Source: Candidatus Heimdallarchaeota archaeon (GTDB lineage: Archaea > Asgardarchaeota > Heimdallarchaeia > Heimdallarchaeales > Heimdallarchaeaceae). Taken from it: a stretch of 64,000 bases of DNA. The translations under genes and the position numbers were made by a program. Below the pieces are notes generated by a model. That model was not told the DNA's origin, ran no database searches, and saw only the letters and a program-made list of their open reading frames with translations. The stretch covers positions 40,609 to 104,608 of the forward strand of contig JABCTC010000006.1 in NCBI GenBank assembly GCA_018238545.1, in the 5' to 3' direction. Shown here one piece after another: positions 45,361 through 55,709 of this stretch (positions are counted from its first letter, which is position 1; the number at the start of each line of letters is the position of its first letter).

Positions 45361-46758
45361 TCACTTGTCAGAGTGAAAAATTAAGGACCAAGGATAGCGT
45401 ACAGCTATTTCACTCACTACTCGTTTCACTTTCTCTTGTTCAGATGTATTTTCATAAAACAATAAAAACACCTCTCCTCCTCTACTTCGTTTCATTTTTT
45501 GATAGACTGTTTTTGGAGAATTCACTAAATCATATACTATAATTAACTCTGTTTGAGGGATGTCTATATCTCTTTCTCCAATGGGTGAAAGAATGAGTGC
45601 TGAGTGTTCCTTAGAGCTCTTAAACCTCTCAATTATCTCACTCTTGTTTCTTGATTTACCTGTAACTTCAAAAATTGTAATTCCTTCACTCTTAAGAAGC
45701 TGGGAAAGGGAACTTACTGTAGATAAAAACGAACAAAGAATAGTTATTTTCTTACGGTTCTTCACTATTTTTAACACCTCTAATTCTTTACCACTTATCT
45801 TTGGTATGTCAGAGAGAAGGCCCTTATCGAAACCATGACGCATCAAATAATTTGGATAGGTGCTTGCTGGCATAGAGTAAACATATTTTCTTAATAGTAA
45901 GAGTCGATTAAGTTTCTCCACCAAATCAGTTTCAATTGACATAAGTGAAATGTTTTGAAAGAAATTTTGCTTTAATCGCGGTAACTCGGTTGGAGATGTT
46001 TCACTTACAATTTGCAGTATTTCTTCTCGTAAATCTTTAATTTGTTTCGTAATCATTTGTATTATCTGGGCAGTTTTTTCATCTTTAACAGGATGAATGT
46101 GAACCTTTGTTTCTTTGATATATTCCTTAAGATCTGTCCCAATAAAATCTTCAATTGTTATAATGGAACTTTCAGGAATAAATTCCATTAAAGTACTTAG
46201 CTCGTTTCGTAATTTAAGCTGATCTTCATCTAATACAAAATGATCATCTCTAAGAGTGCCACTCATACCTACGAATCTTGTGTTATCTAGTTGTGCCAGT
46301 ATTCTATTCCATGGGACACATAAAACTCTCTTTAGAGAAACGCGTCGGATTATTTGGTCCACTTCATTAATAATTGCGATATCGATATTTTCAGCTAACT
46401 CTGGAAACTTTTTCAGTGTATTAGAAAAAACAATTGGAAGCGATAAGATTACACGGTTTTTTTCGATTATGTGTTTTCTATAATTTGCACTTAAACCACT
46501 CTTAACAACACCCAAATCTTTTATTCCACCATACTCTTTTTCCAAATAGTGGGCTGTTTCTTCAAGCGAAGTGTGTGTTTGCAGAAAAACCACAACTTTT
46601 TTGTCCTTAAACGCTTCCGTTACTAGCCTATACATCAGAACACGCTTACCCATCCCACAATCTAATTCTAGAATGACACTTTTTCTCGAATCTACCAATT
46701 CTTCAATTCGTTGAATGATAAAATTCTGATACTCACGAGATTCGATGGACAAGACCAA
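45361..46758 (-). CDS. Degenerate SF2 helicase-like protein (Hef/FANCM-like)
   Basis: 465 residues with SF2 layout but altered motifs. Motif Q-like SREYQNFII (~7); motif I LELDCGMGKRVL (~31-42, where GLGKT or similar is expected); motif II IINEVDQ (NEVD instead of DExH); motif III GMSGT; motif VI YQKMKRSRGG in place of QRxGRxxR. A helical insert (~225-330) separates the two RecA folds, like Hef/FANCM. ATP hydrolysis may be lost. TTG start; a CTTTATATAC TATA box lies at 46780-46789. Alternative TTG at 46752 sits better behind AGTGAT. Confidence 0.65.
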   Translation of the reverse strand: MVLSIESREYQNFIIQRIEELVDSRKSVILELDCGMGKRVLMYRLVTEAFKDKKVVVFLQTHTSLEETAHYLEKEYGGIKDLGVVKSGLSANYRKHIIEKNRVILSLPIVFSNTLKKFPELAENIDIAIINEVDQIIRRVSLKRVLCVPWNRILAQLDNTRFVGMSGTLRDDHFVLDEDQLKLRNELSTLMEFIPESSIITIEDFIGTDLKEYIKETKVHIHPVKDEKTAQIIQMITKQIKDLREEILQIVSETSPTELPRLKQNFFQNISLMSIETDLVEKLNRLLLLRKYVYSMPASTYPNYLMRHGFDKGLLSDIPKISGKELEVLKIVKNRKKITILCSFLSTVSSLSQLLKSEGITIFEVTGKSRNKSEIIERFKSSKEHSALILSPIGERDIDIPQTELIIVYDLVNSPKTVYQKMKRSRGGEVFLLFYENTSEQEKVKRVVSEIAVRYPWSLIFHSDK

Positions 46759-46816
46759 TCACTTTGATATATGGATATTCGTATATAAAGAGACAAATTA
46801 ACAGCTAACAATCACA

Positions 46817-47647
46817 TCATATCTTATCTGAAATGTTTTCCTGAACCGATTTCAATAAGTTGAATGACTGATCTGATTTTTCGTGAAGATTGAATCCTAT
46901 CGCGGTTATGCTAATACTTTTCATGGTTTGCACTGCCCATGTATCGGTGTTTTCAGGAAAAGATTTTTTCTGTTCTCCCCACAACCATAAATACGGGAGT
47001 TTTCGCGGGTCTTTCTTCTCTACCATGTAGTTATTGTATTTGTAAAATGCAGGCCTTGTAATATATATCTCTGTTTCTTCTGTAATCTCCGTAGGGTAAT
47101 TTACATTTAGAAAAGCCAAACCTTGCGGCCATTCCATATCCAAGGTGTGCTCAACAATCATACGAGACATTTCTGCCATTCTATCGAAATTGATTCCTTT
47201 TTGTTCAATAAGTTGTGCATCATCTGATAAATCTGCTGAAAAAGCTATAGCTGGGACATTATTGAAAGCTGCTTCAAATGCTGCAGCGCAAGTACCACTT
47301 GTTAAAATTGAATGAATTGAAGAATTATCCCCATAATTGATTCCACTTACAACCATGTTAGGTTTCTTTTTCAAGACGTGGATACCAACAAGAACATTAT
47401 CAGCTGGTGCTCCAGTTGTACTGTAACCTATTGAACCATCTTCATAATCTATTTGTGAGAAACGTATGGGTTTATGGAATGTAAGGGCCTTTGATACGGC
47501 TGAACTAGCTTCAGCAGGTGCAAAGCACACTACTTTAGCTATTTTAACAAGCTCTTCTCTAATGGTGTTTAGACCAATGGATTTAATTCCATCATCATTT
47601 GTCAATAGAATAAGTTTATCTTTCACAAAGATATAATTGGCAATCAT
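46817..47647 (-). CDS. surE: 5'/3'-nucleotidase SurE
   Basis: 276 residues. LILLTNDDGIKSIGLNTIRE holds the NDDG metal motif (~17-20), APAEASSAVSKALTFHKPIRF, STTGAPADNVLVGI and VVSGINYGDNSSIHSILTSGTCAAAFEAA are the SurE signature stretches. It dephosphorylates nucleoside monophosphates. The ~9 residues before KLILLTNDDG are longer than usual; a GTG eight codons in is an alternative start. Confidence 0.93.
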   Translation of the reverse strand: MIANYIFVKDKLILLTNDDGIKSIGLNTIREELVKIAKVVCFAPAEASSAVSKALTFHKPIRFSQIDYEDGSIGYSTTGAPADNVLVGIHVLKKKPNMVVSGINYGDNSSIHSILTSGTCAAAFEAAFNNVPAIAFSADLSDDAQLIEQKGINFDRMAEMSRMIVEHTLDMEWPQGLAFLNVNYPTEITEETEIYITRPAFYKYNNYMVEKKDPRKLPYLWLWGEQKKSFPENTDTWAVQTMKSISITAIGFNLHEKSDQSFNLLKSVQENISDKI

Positions 47648-47758
47648 TTGTTAAGTTTTATCTTTGGAAATAAATTTTAGTTCAAACATAACGTTAAAAA
47701 AAACAAATTGCGCTGTTCTTTTAGAATAAACAATTATGTACATAAAGGTGTTTTTACG

Positions 47759-50464
47759 ATGACTGAAAAATATGTCTATAAATTCTTTAGTAAAGATATA
47801 AGTGAAGGAAAAGCGGAAATGAAACCATTGCTAGGTGGAAAAGGAGCAAATTTGGCTGAAATGACAAATTTGGGGCTACCTGTACCACCTGGTTACGTAG
47901 TAACAACTCAAGCTTGTCTTCATTTTCTAGCGAATAACAATTCCTATCCTGAAGGGTTGGAAGAACAAATAGAATTGGCACAACAAGGATTAGAAAATTC
48001 TGCAGGGAAGAAATTGGGAGATGAAAATGATCCCCTATTAGTTTCTGTAAGGAGTGGATCAGTTGTTTCCATGCCTGGGATGATGGACACAGTGTTGAAC
48101 CTTGGTTTAACTGATAGTTCTGTTGAAGGGTTGGCAAAGGTGTCTGAAGACCCAAGATTTGCCTATGATTCATACCGTCGTTTTATTTACATGTATGCTG
48201 ATGTGGTAAAAGGTGTCAGCAAAACATTTTTTGAGAAAGAATTGGAAAAACTCAAAGTAGAACTCGGAGTAGAAACTGATACGGAAATACCTGCTGAAGA
48301 ACTCAAAAAACTTGTCCAAAAATACAAAATAATCTATAAAGAACATTTGGGCGAAGATTTTCCACAAGATCCACGTGTTCAGCTGTTGGATGCAGTTAAG
48401 GCTGTTTTTAAAAGCTGGAACAATAAACGTGCTATTGATTATAGAAACCATCAAGGCATTTCACATGATTTAGGAACCGCCGTAAACATTATGATAATGG
48501 TTTATGGTAACCTAGGCGATACATCCGCGACCGGTGTAGCATTCTCAAGAAACCCATCAGATGGAAGTAAGGGAATTTACGGAGAATATCTCATTAATGC
48601 ACAAGGAGAAGATGTTGTTGCTGGAATTAGAACCCCATTACCAATTGTAAATCTCAAGGACGACATGCCTACCCTCTATGATGAATTAGTAGAGATTTCT
48701 GAAAGCTTAGAGGCCAGATACCGAGACATGCAAGATATGGAATTTACAATTCAACAAGGAAAACTCTACATGCTTCAAACAAGAAGCGGTAAGAGAACTG
48801 GAATCGCTGCAAGTCAAATTGCATATGATTTAGTTAATGAAGGTGTTATTACTAAGGAAGAAGCCATCATGAGAATCACTCCAAGTGATGTTGAAAATGC
48901 TTTGTTCCCATCTATCGATTGGCAACAAATAAATGTTAATGCTCCTATAAAACAAATTAAACATGAATTAAGTGATAGACTCCTTGGTTCAGGTTTAGCT
49001 GCTGGAGCTGCTGCTGCAACTGGACTTGCTATTTTTGATGCCGATAGGGCTGAAGAAGCAGCAAAGCAAAATAAAGAAGTAATTCTAGTAAGGGTTGAAA
49101 CAACACCTGAAGATTTTCATGGAATGGCAGCCAGTAATGGTATTCTTACAATGAAAGGTGGTCTAACAAGTCATGCGGCGATTGTTGCAAGGCAGATTGG
49201 TAAAGCCTGTATTGTTGGAAGTGAAAATGGTGGTATTTCTATTGATGTTGAGAAAAATGAACTTTATGCAAAAGGTATAACCATTAAAGAAGGAGATTGG
49301 ATTACTATCGACGGTGAAGATGGTTCAATCTATGCTGGTAAATTACCCACTAGACCATCTAACTTAACCGATTCAATGAATACAATTTTAGATTGGTGTG
49401 ATGAAACCGCTAAAATTGGTGTGAAAGCTAATGCTGATAAACCTGATCAATTCGTAAAAGCTTTAGAGTTTGGAGCTAAAGGTATAGGATTATGTAGAAC
49501 AGAACACATGTTCTTTGATAACCTTGATTTAGTCAGGGGCATGATATTAGCCAAAAATGACGAAGAAAGAAAACACTATGTTGATCAATTAGAACCTGTT
49601 CAAGAAGAGGATTTTAGAGGTATATTTGATGTTTCAAAAGGTTATCCAGTTATCATACGTTTGATTGATCCTCCTCTACATGAATTCTTACCAAGTGAAG
49701 AAGAATTAATGACTGAGATTTTTGAAGCAAAACTAGCAGGTAAGAAGGATGAGGATTTCAAGGAAACAGCTGATATGCTAGAAGTTGTAAGAGAAATGAA
49801 AGAACAAAATCCTATGCTTGGTCTGAGAGGTTGCAGGCTTGGAATTACTATGCCAATTGTTACAGAAATGCAAGCTCGCGCAATATTCAAAGCAGCTGCT
49901 AAAGTTATCAAAAGTGGTAAAGAAGTACTTCCTGAAGTAATGGTTCCTCTTGTAGGATTCCAAAAAGAATTCGAACACCAAAGAACAATTATTGATCGAA
50001 TCGCCAAGGAAGTGATGCAAGAAGAGGGTATTGATTTTAAGTATCTTGTTGGAACTATGATTGAGGTACCAAGAGCAGCTTTGACAAGCAGTGAAATTGC
50101 AGGTGGAGAAAAAGGTGCTCAATTCTTTAGCTTTGGAACAAATGATCTTCATCAGATGGCATTAGGCTTTAGTAGAGACGATGCAGGTACATTTATCTCT
50201 AAATACATGGAACAAGGGATACTCAAAGATGACCCATTTGTTTCAATTGAAGAAGCAGGTGTCGGACGATTAATGAAGATATGTGTAGAAGATGGAAAAG
50301 CTACAAATCCAAATATCGAACTAGGGATTTGTGGTGAACAGGGTGGGGATCCTCAGTCTATAGATTTCTGTTACAGAATTGGTTTAGATTACGTGTCTTG
50401 CAGTCCATTCAGAGTACCAATAGCTAGATTAGCCGCCGCTCGCGCTACTTTAAGTAATAAATAA
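47759..50464 (+). CDS. ppdK: Pyruvate, phosphate dikinase
   Basis: 901 residues from ATG 47759, preceded by AAAGGTG; the track begins 17 codons too early. N-terminal ATP-grasp domain (KPLLGGKGANLAEMTNLGLPVPPG; VSVRSGSVVSMPGMMDTVLNLGL), the phosphohistidine domain with GGLTSHAAIVARQIG (~447), and the C-terminal PEP domain with CRTEHMFF, and LGICGEQGGDP whose Cys is catalytic. It interconverts pyruvate and PEP with ATP/AMP/PPi. With the ADP-dependent kinase it suggests a PPi/ADP-linked glycolysis or gluconeogenesis. Confidence 0.97.
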   Translation: MTEKYVYKFFSKDISEGKAEMKPLLGGKGANLAEMTNLGLPVPPGYVVTTQACLHFLANNNSYPEGLEEQIELAQQGLENSAGKKLGDENDPLLVSVRSGSVVSMPGMMDTVLNLGLTDSSVEGLAKVSEDPRFAYDSYRRFIYMYADVVKGVSKTFFEKELEKLKVELGVETDTEIPAEELKKLVQKYKIIYKEHLGEDFPQDPRVQLLDAVKAVFKSWNNKRAIDYRNHQGISHDLGTAVNIMIMVYGNLGDTSATGVAFSRNPSDGSKGIYGEYLINAQGEDVVAGIRTPLPIVNLKDDMPTLYDELVEISESLEARYRDMQDMEFTIQQGKLYMLQTRSGKRTGIAASQIAYDLVNEGVITKEEAIMRITPSDVENALFPSIDWQQINVNAPIKQIKHELSDRLLGSGLAAGAAAATGLAIFDADRAEEAAKQNKEVILVRVETTPEDFHGMAASNGILTMKGGLTSHAAIVARQIGKACIVGSENGGISIDVEKNELYAKGITIKEGDWITIDGEDGSIYAGKLPTRPSNLTDSMNTILDWCDETAKIGVKANADKPDQFVKALEFGAKGIGLCRTEHMFFDNLDLVRGMILAKNDEERKHYVDQLEPVQEEDFRGIFDVSKGYPVIIRLIDPPLHEFLPSEEELMTEIFEAKLAGKKDEDFKETADMLEVVREMKEQNPMLGLRGCRLGITMPIVTEMQARAIFKAAAKVIKSGKEVLPEVMVPLVGFQKEFEHQRTIIDRIAKEVMQEEGIDFKYLVGTMIEVPRAALTSSEIAGGEKGAQFFSFGTNDLHQMALGFSRDDAGTFISKYMEQGILKDDPFVSIEEAGVGRLMKICVEDGKATNPNIELGICGEQGGDPQSIDFCYRIGLDYVSCSPFRVPIARLAAARATLSNK

Positions 50465-50492
50465 TATTTCTCTCTCTCTTTTTTCTTTTCTT
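50465..50492 (+). terminator. Pyrimidine-rich terminator of ppdK
   Basis: CTCTCTCTTTTTTCTTTTCTTTC directly after the ppdK stop is an oligo-T-rich archaeal terminator. It is read as purine-rich on the opposite strand, where the converging gene ends. Confidence 0.4.
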
Positions 50493-51443
50493 TCACAATG
50501 ATATTATTCTATCAATACTATCTAAGAAGAAACTTATGTCTTCTATGAATTCAAAGAGAAATCTAACGAGTTCAGATTTTAATGAGGTTTTATGAAGCGT
50601 TATTAGTTCATCAAGCATCTGAATATTTGCTTTAGTATTTGCGAATTCAGTATAGACTCCGATTATATCTCTTTCCTGAACTGAACTAAGAAGATTTTCA
50701 AGAATATCAAGAATGAAATACATCTTGTTGTTGATATCTCCTGATTCACTATAGTTGTCTAACATTATCTGAGTTGAGACTTCTTGAGCCTTTGTTGCGA
50801 TATCTTCATAGGCTATATCCAACATGTCGATTACAATCTCATCTATATTCATCTCATCTGCTCTCTGCTCCACTGGCACCGTTGAAACTTCCATTCTACA
50901 TGTTGTATCTTTGATTTCTTCATCTAACCACTTAGCAAAGGAGGGTGTAATTATTGGTTTACGATCCAGAAGAGTATCAGCAGATGTGAACTCCTCTTGT
51001 TTTGGCTTAGGGTGAAAAAACTGTTCTTTTATCTGTGAATGAGCAGTGTATTCAGGATAATTATCGTAAACATACTTCACCAACTGCCGTAGACTATAAT
51101 TCTTAAAATCATAACAAAGGTCTTGGATAACTTGATCATAAATGTCCCCAAAATCATTTTCTAATAAATACTGTTCTCCATGATCTGTTATTTGATAGCG
51201 ATGAAGAATTTCACCACCGGCTTTTTCAACTTCTTCATGTTCAATGTAACCATAATCATCTAAATGATGAATGTCCTCTTGGATAACTTGACAATATGGT
51301 CCAAATTTGAAAGGAATGAAATCATAACCCGTATTGATGTGATAGTTCTTCTCCAAAAGAAACAAGAGTTTTTGAAACTGTACTCTCCCATTAACATACC
51401 CCATATGTTTTAGAAGTAATAACAATGTTGCGTAACGGGACAT
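50493..51443 (-). CDS. SocA/YwgA-like domain protein
   Basis: 316 residues. Residues ~5-65 (YVNGRVQFQKLLFLLEKNYHI, YDFIPFKFGPYCQVIQEDI, DDYGYIE) match the Panacea/SocA-type and YwgA domain, found in antitoxins and phage-linked proteins, where it often acts as a chaperone or proteolytic adaptor. The winged segment (EILHRYQITDHGEQYL) follows. The C-terminal half (~190-316) is helical with acidic patches and no recognised domain. It stands alone, convergent with ppdK, without an obvious toxin neighbour. A function in regulation is inference. Confidence 0.6.
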   Translation of the reverse strand: MSRYATLLLLLKHMGYVNGRVQFQKLLFLLEKNYHINTGYDFIPFKFGPYCQVIQEDIHHLDDYGYIEHEEVEKAGGEILHRYQITDHGEQYLLENDFGDIYDQVIQDLCYDFKNYSLRQLVKYVYDNYPEYTAHSQIKEQFFHPKPKQEEFTSADTLLDRKPIITPSFAKWLDEEIKDTTCRMEVSTVPVEQRADEMNIDEIVIDMLDIAYEDIATKAQEVSTQIMLDNYSESGDINNKMYFILDILENLLSSVQERDIIGVYTEFANTKANIQMLDELITLHKTSLKSELVRFLFEFIEDISFFLDSIDRIISL

Positions 51444-51556
51444 CTCACTATAATTAAACAGAGATTAATATATAAACTCATAGAAATATTTGGGTCTAAA
51501 CTGTGTTACACTCTTTTTATCGGCAATTTACTGATTTTAGTGTTAATTTTGTTATT

Positions 51557-52672
51557 TCAGAGGTCTATTTTGTAAATAATTTTCTCGCGGAAACCTGTAA
51601 TTACAGCTGTATATCCTCTTAACAACGAATCCAACTCATTATCTCCTGTATCAATTAAAAATGGTCGGCCATTTAGTGAATTGATTTTATGTTTTGTGGC
51701 TAAAACAATTATACTGTCTTTTCCTACAATCCTAATCACATTAGGGCTTAATTGTTGATTACCTCTGCCAAGTAAGAAACCTTGACCCCCAATAGGCGTG
51801 ATAATTATTTTGGTTTTTTTTTCTTTTATTCGTTCAAGCAGCGTTTTTTCATTTAAATCCATTTCAATGAGCTTTTTTCTATAGATGAGATCCACACCTA
51901 ACAAGGTATATTCAAGATTCAATTTTTCCATAATTGATTTAGTAGTTGTACCAGGTCCAATGATATACAGATGTTCATCGTCCATATTGTCAACAATTTC
52001 TTGAGCAATCGCTTCTTGCGAATATTTTTCAGTTGTTGAACTTCCAGTTTTCAATCCTTGAGTGTGCTTTTTCTCAAATGGAATCTTTAGGTAACCATAT
52101 AGCTTTGCAGATACAAATCCTGCTCTGAACGCTTCCTCATCAATATCCATAACTTCTGCTTTTCTTAGCTCTTTCACCTTTCCTTGGAGATAAAGCACAG
52201 CAAGATCTCCAGCTCTCATTGGATTGTGGGCATATACAGCTGAATGCATTTTGACACCCGTTGGGATACCCAATACAACAATTTCATCCCCAACAGCTTT
52301 GTAAATATCTCTCGCTGTTCCATCTCCTCCAGAAAAGAGTAATAAGTCGATTTTAAGATTGCACAATTCTTTTGATGCTCGTTGAGTATCATCAGCCGTA
52401 GTCTTCCCTTCAGCTATAGATCCAATAACTTTAGGATTGAAACCACATTGTTTAGCAACATTTTCCCCCATCTCTCCAGGATATGTAATTAGTACAATTT
52501 CATCTTTGAGGAAAATTAACCTTTCCAATGCTTTAATGGTGCGTTCTGGTGAAACTTGTTCTGCACCTAAACTTCTTGCTTTAGCTAAGACGGTTTGTCC
52601 GTCAGTTCCTTTAAGCCCTACTCTACCACCCATACCAGCAATAGGGTTTACTATTAAACCTATTTTCTTCAA
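51557..52672 (-). CDS. NAD-kinase-like protein, COG3199 (AcoX-like) family
   Basis: 371 residues. [20 protein letters not shown] at the start, [18 protein letters not shown] (GGDG motif, ~110-113), and [17 protein letters not shown] identify the ATP-NAD/AcoX kinase branch, distinct from the 36.7 kb nadK. The C-terminal part ([31 protein letters not shown]) is typical of COG3199. The substrate is unknown; polyphosphate/ATP-NAD kinase activity is the usual annotation. TTG start behind AGGTGG. It lies 23 bases after gcvPB on the same strand, so it may be part of that operon. Confidence 0.85.
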   Translation of the reverse strand: MKKIGLIVNPIAGMGGRVGLKGTDGQTVLAKARSLGAEQVSPERTIKALERLIFLKDEIVLITYPGEMGENVAKQCGFNPKVIGSIAEGKTTADDTQRASKELCNLKIDLLLFSGGDGTARDIYKAVGDEIVVLGIPTGVKMHSAVYAHNPMRAGDLAVLYLQGKVKELRKAEVMDIDEEAFRAGFVSAKLYGYLKIPFEKKHTQGLKTGSSTTEKYSQEAIAQEIVDNMDDEHLYIIGPGTTTKSIMEKLNLEYTLLGVDLIYRKKLIEMDLNEKTLLERIKEKKTKIIITPIGGQGFLLGRGNQQLSPNVIRIVGKDSIIVLATKHKINSLNGRPFLIDTGDNELDSLLRGYTAVITGFREKIIYKIDL

Positions 52673-52694
52673 ATGAAACCACCTTTGTGCAAAT

Positions 52695-54245
52695 TTATTT
52701 TTGGTTTTTCTTCAAATAAGCTCTCCATGTAATAGCCCATTTTGTAGGATCATCTAATGAATCTGTATCGATTTTGTGTACAACACTTCTATGAGGCGCA
52801 CTCTTAACTAGTTCTGGATTTTCATATGCTTCTTCAACCACTCGCTTTAGTCCAGCAATGTACTCGTCGATTTCAGCTTTTGAATAAGACTCCGTGGGTT
52901 CTAGAGTAAAAGGTTGAGGGACAATAAATGGATGATGACTAGACCACATGTGAAAACCAAAATCAGCCATACGACAAGTAATATCTTCTGTTGTCACCCC
53001 TGTCTCATTGTAAAGCTCTTCCCAACTATAACGAACTTGTTCAATTCGATGCCTCCCCTTTGCATATGGAGCACTAGCACCACGAATCTCTAATATTTTC
53101 TTTAATAGATAATTATTATTAAGCACAGCAATTTGAGAGACTTCCTTTAAACCTACATTACCTAAACTCATAATCCATGAGTAAGCTTTCAAAATTGCGG
53201 GAACAACTCCATAGAAGGATCTAATCTTGCCTATGGTATTGGAAACACTGTAGTTGAAATAATATTTTTCCTCATCAAATTCGACTAAAGGAACAGGGAG
53301 ATATTTTATGAATTTATCAATTACACCAAGTGCGCCAGTAGCGGGACCACCACAACCATGAGGGGAAGAAAAGGTTTTGTGAAGATTAAAGAAGCAAAGA
53401 TCAAAATCAGCTTCTTTTGCTCGTGTAATTCCAAGAATTCCATTGGCATTAGCTTGGTCATAACCACACACACCTCCAGCTTCATGAACAATTCGATTAA
53501 ACTCTTTTATTTTTGGGTTAAAAATCCCCGTATCTTCTGGATTGGTAATTAATAATCCTGCGGTGTGGTTAGAAACAGCTTTTTCTAGAGCTTCAACATC
53601 AGGCAATCCATCTTCATTCGGATAAATATTGATGATTTTATATCCTTTGACAGTAGGTGCTGCTGCATCTGAAGGATGAGAAAACATTGTAGTAATAATT
53701 TCGTCACGTTGTTCTGATACATCATTTGCCTCATGATAAGCAAAAATAATAGATGCCATTGCTAAAATTGCTTGGCCTCCACCGCCTGGTTGGAATGTAA
53801 ACTTATCTAGGCCTGAGATTTCTCTGAGGAATAAATCTAGCTTATAGATTATTTCTAGGATACCTTGAACCGTGTCTTCATCTTGTGCTGGGTGAAGTGC
53901 TATTAATTTATGAGATGAAGCTAATTTTTCATTGATTTTTGGACTATATTTCATAGTACAGGTTCCTTGACCAATATCAACGTTAAAATCTGCTCCCAGA
54001 GTTTGCTGAGATAATCTCAGGTAATGCTTGAGAACCCGCATTTGAGATATCTCTGGCAAATTGGGTGGTTTTTGTCTTATCATGCTCGTAGGTAATTTTG
54101 AAAAACCATCTCCAACAATGTCTTCAATCTCTTGTTCAATCTCAGGAAAGAGGATGCCTCGTTCTCCTTTGTTACTTAACTCGTAAATAACTGGTTCATC
54201 CCATTTAGCTTGATGAAAATTCTTTTTTCTTGTTTGGTTGTTCAT
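52695..54245 (-). CDS. gcvPB: Glycine dehydrogenase (P protein) subunit 2
   Basis: About 516 residues from ATG 54245, whose first bases overlap the gcvPA stop (ATGA); GGAGAG upstream supports this. The track start is 9 codons too early. PLP Lys in [18 protein letters not shown], with [16 protein letters not shown] before it. It pairs with subunit 1 to decarboxylate glycine and load the aminomethyl group on H protein. T, H and L proteins are not in the window. Confidence 0.94.
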   Translation of the reverse strand: MNNQTRKKNFHQAKWDEPVIYELSNKGERGILFPEIEQEIEDIVGDGFSKLPTSMIRQKPPNLPEISQMRVLKHYLRLSQQTLGADFNVDIGQGTCTMKYSPKINEKLASSHKLIALHPAQDEDTVQGILEIIYKLDLFLREISGLDKFTFQPGGGGQAILAMASIIFAYHEANDVSEQRDEIITTMFSHPSDAAAPTVKGYKIINIYPNEDGLPDVEALEKAVSNHTAGLLITNPEDTGIFNPKIKEFNRIVHEAGGVCGYDQANANGILGITRAKEADFDLCFFNLHKTFSSPHGCGGPATGALGVIDKFIKYLPVPLVEFDEEKYYFNYSVSNTIGKIRSFYGVVPAILKAYSWIMSLGNVGLKEVSQIAVLNNNYLLKKILEIRGASAPYAKGRHRIEQVRYSWEELYNETGVTTEDITCRMADFGFHMWSSHHPFIVPQPFTLEPTESYSKAEIDEYIAGLKRVVEEAYENPELVKSAPHRSVVHKIDTDSLDDPTKWAITWRAYLKKNQK

Positions 54246-55657
54246 CTTCTTTTCTCTCCTTCGTTTAGACATTCATCCAAAGCTTGGACGAGTCTGTCAA
54301 TATCCTCTTTTTTATGAATTTCAGTTACACAATAAACAGCACAATTTCCTAATTCTGAAAATTCAATTGAAATATCTTTACCACCAAAGATTCTCTTTTT
54401 GAGCAGGGCTTTATTCACTTCTTTAACAGTTTTACCTGTTCCATCTAAATTCACAACAAATTCTTTGAAGTGAGATGATTGACTGAATTGAATTTTAATT
54501 CCTTGAACTTCTGAAAGTTTCTTCATAGCATACTGAGATTTTTGTAAGACTAATTTTCCAAGCTCTTGCATACCTTGGGGACCTGCTAATGCCAAATAAA
54601 CACCTGCGGTGATTCCCCAAAGCGCTGTAGCAGTACCTATGAACTCCTTACCTTCAATTCTATCATGAAAAGATGTCCTGTCATATGTTACGTCACCAAA
54701 CCCATGTTCCCCTTCAACAGCAGTGGTAGTAATACCAAAAAGCCGTGAGGGGTATTCCATAACATAGCGTTCCTCATCTCTAGTAGCTATAAAACCTGCA
54801 AGACCTCCGCCAAATTGCATATGCATACCCAATGACTGAATATCACCACAAACAATATCCGCTCCATAATTACTCGGTGGAACAAGTATGCCTAAGGATA
54901 TCGGGTCTGTTCCAACTAAACTTAATGCACCATGCGAATGTGCAACATCAGAAATTATTTGACCTTGATTTTCAATACATCCTAAGTATGAGGGATTTTC
55001 AAAATAAACACCTGCTGTCTTTGATGAGATTTTAGTTTTTAAATCATCAATATCTAGATTTCCAGTTGTTGTATTGTATTCAACTAGTTTTATAGTAACT
55101 GTAGGTTTACAATAGTTTTGAATAATTGATAATCTGTCTGGTGAAATGGTTTTGGAGATTAGTATCTCAGTTCGCCCAGTTATTCGAGCAGCCATTCTTA
55201 TAGAAGTACTTGCTGCTTGCCCCCAGTCATATGTTGGAACATTTACAACATCCATCTCCAGAAGCTCCCCCATCATACTAGCATATTCGAAAAGTGTCTG
55301 AAACCTTCCATGATCTTCATAGGGTTCCCCAGCATATGCTGTTAGAAATTCCGAACGTTGGTTGATTTCATCGCATATTGCGGGCACATAATGTTGCCAA
55401 CAGTCCCCTCCTAAGAAGCTTAGATTCTCTTGACATGTTTGATTTTTAGATAGAATCTGTTCAACATGTCTACTTAGGTCATATTCTGATGGGAACGGTT
55501 TAGGCAAATTCATTTCATCCTTGAGCCTTAGTTCTTCAGGAATATCCTCGTAAAGTTCTTCAATGGTCTTTACACCAATTACATTCAGCATCTCTGCTTT
55601 TATTTCTGGAACGGAATTTGGAATATACGGGTGAATTAATATCTTCTTTTTATCCAT
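54242..55657 (-). CDS. gcvPA: Glycine dehydrogenase (P protein) subunit 1
   Basis: 471 residues. HPYIPNSVPEIKAEML opens the protein; SFLGGDCWQHYVPAICDEI and YAGEPYEDHGRFQTLFEY are signature stretches. The later GDIQSLGMHMQFGGGLAGFIAT lacks the PLP Lys, as expected for the non-catalytic subunit. It overlaps gcvPB by four bases, so the subunits are translationally coupled. ATG with purines before. Confidence 0.94.
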   Translation of the reverse strand: MDKKKILIHPYIPNSVPEIKAEMLNVIGVKTIEELYEDIPEELRLKDEMNLPKPFPSEYDLSRHVEQILSKNQTCQENLSFLGGDCWQHYVPAICDEINQRSEFLTAYAGEPYEDHGRFQTLFEYASMMGELLEMDVVNVPTYDWGQAASTSIRMAARITGRTEILISKTISPDRLSIIQNYCKPTVTIKLVEYNTTTGNLDIDDLKTKISSKTAGVYFENPSYLGCIENQGQIISDVAHSHGALSLVGTDPISLGILVPPSNYGADIVCGDIQSLGMHMQFGGGLAGFIATRDEERYVMEYPSRLFGITTTAVEGEHGFGDVTYDRTSFHDRIEGKEFIGTATALWGITAGVYLALAGPQGMQELGKLVLQKSQYAMKKLSEVQGIKIQFSQSSHFKEFVVNLDGTGKTVKEVNKALLKKRIFGGKDISIEFSELGNCAVYCVTEIHKKEDIDRLVQALDECLNEGEKRR

Positions 55658-55709
55658 GAACTATCTCTCCAACAAAGGGATTTTTGCAATTGTTTCTAAA
55701 AATCATGAT

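Noticed and set aside
49642-50152. Overlapping 121 and 124 residue ORFs antisense to ppdK
   Set aside because: ppdK is complete and typical through this region; two shadow frames.
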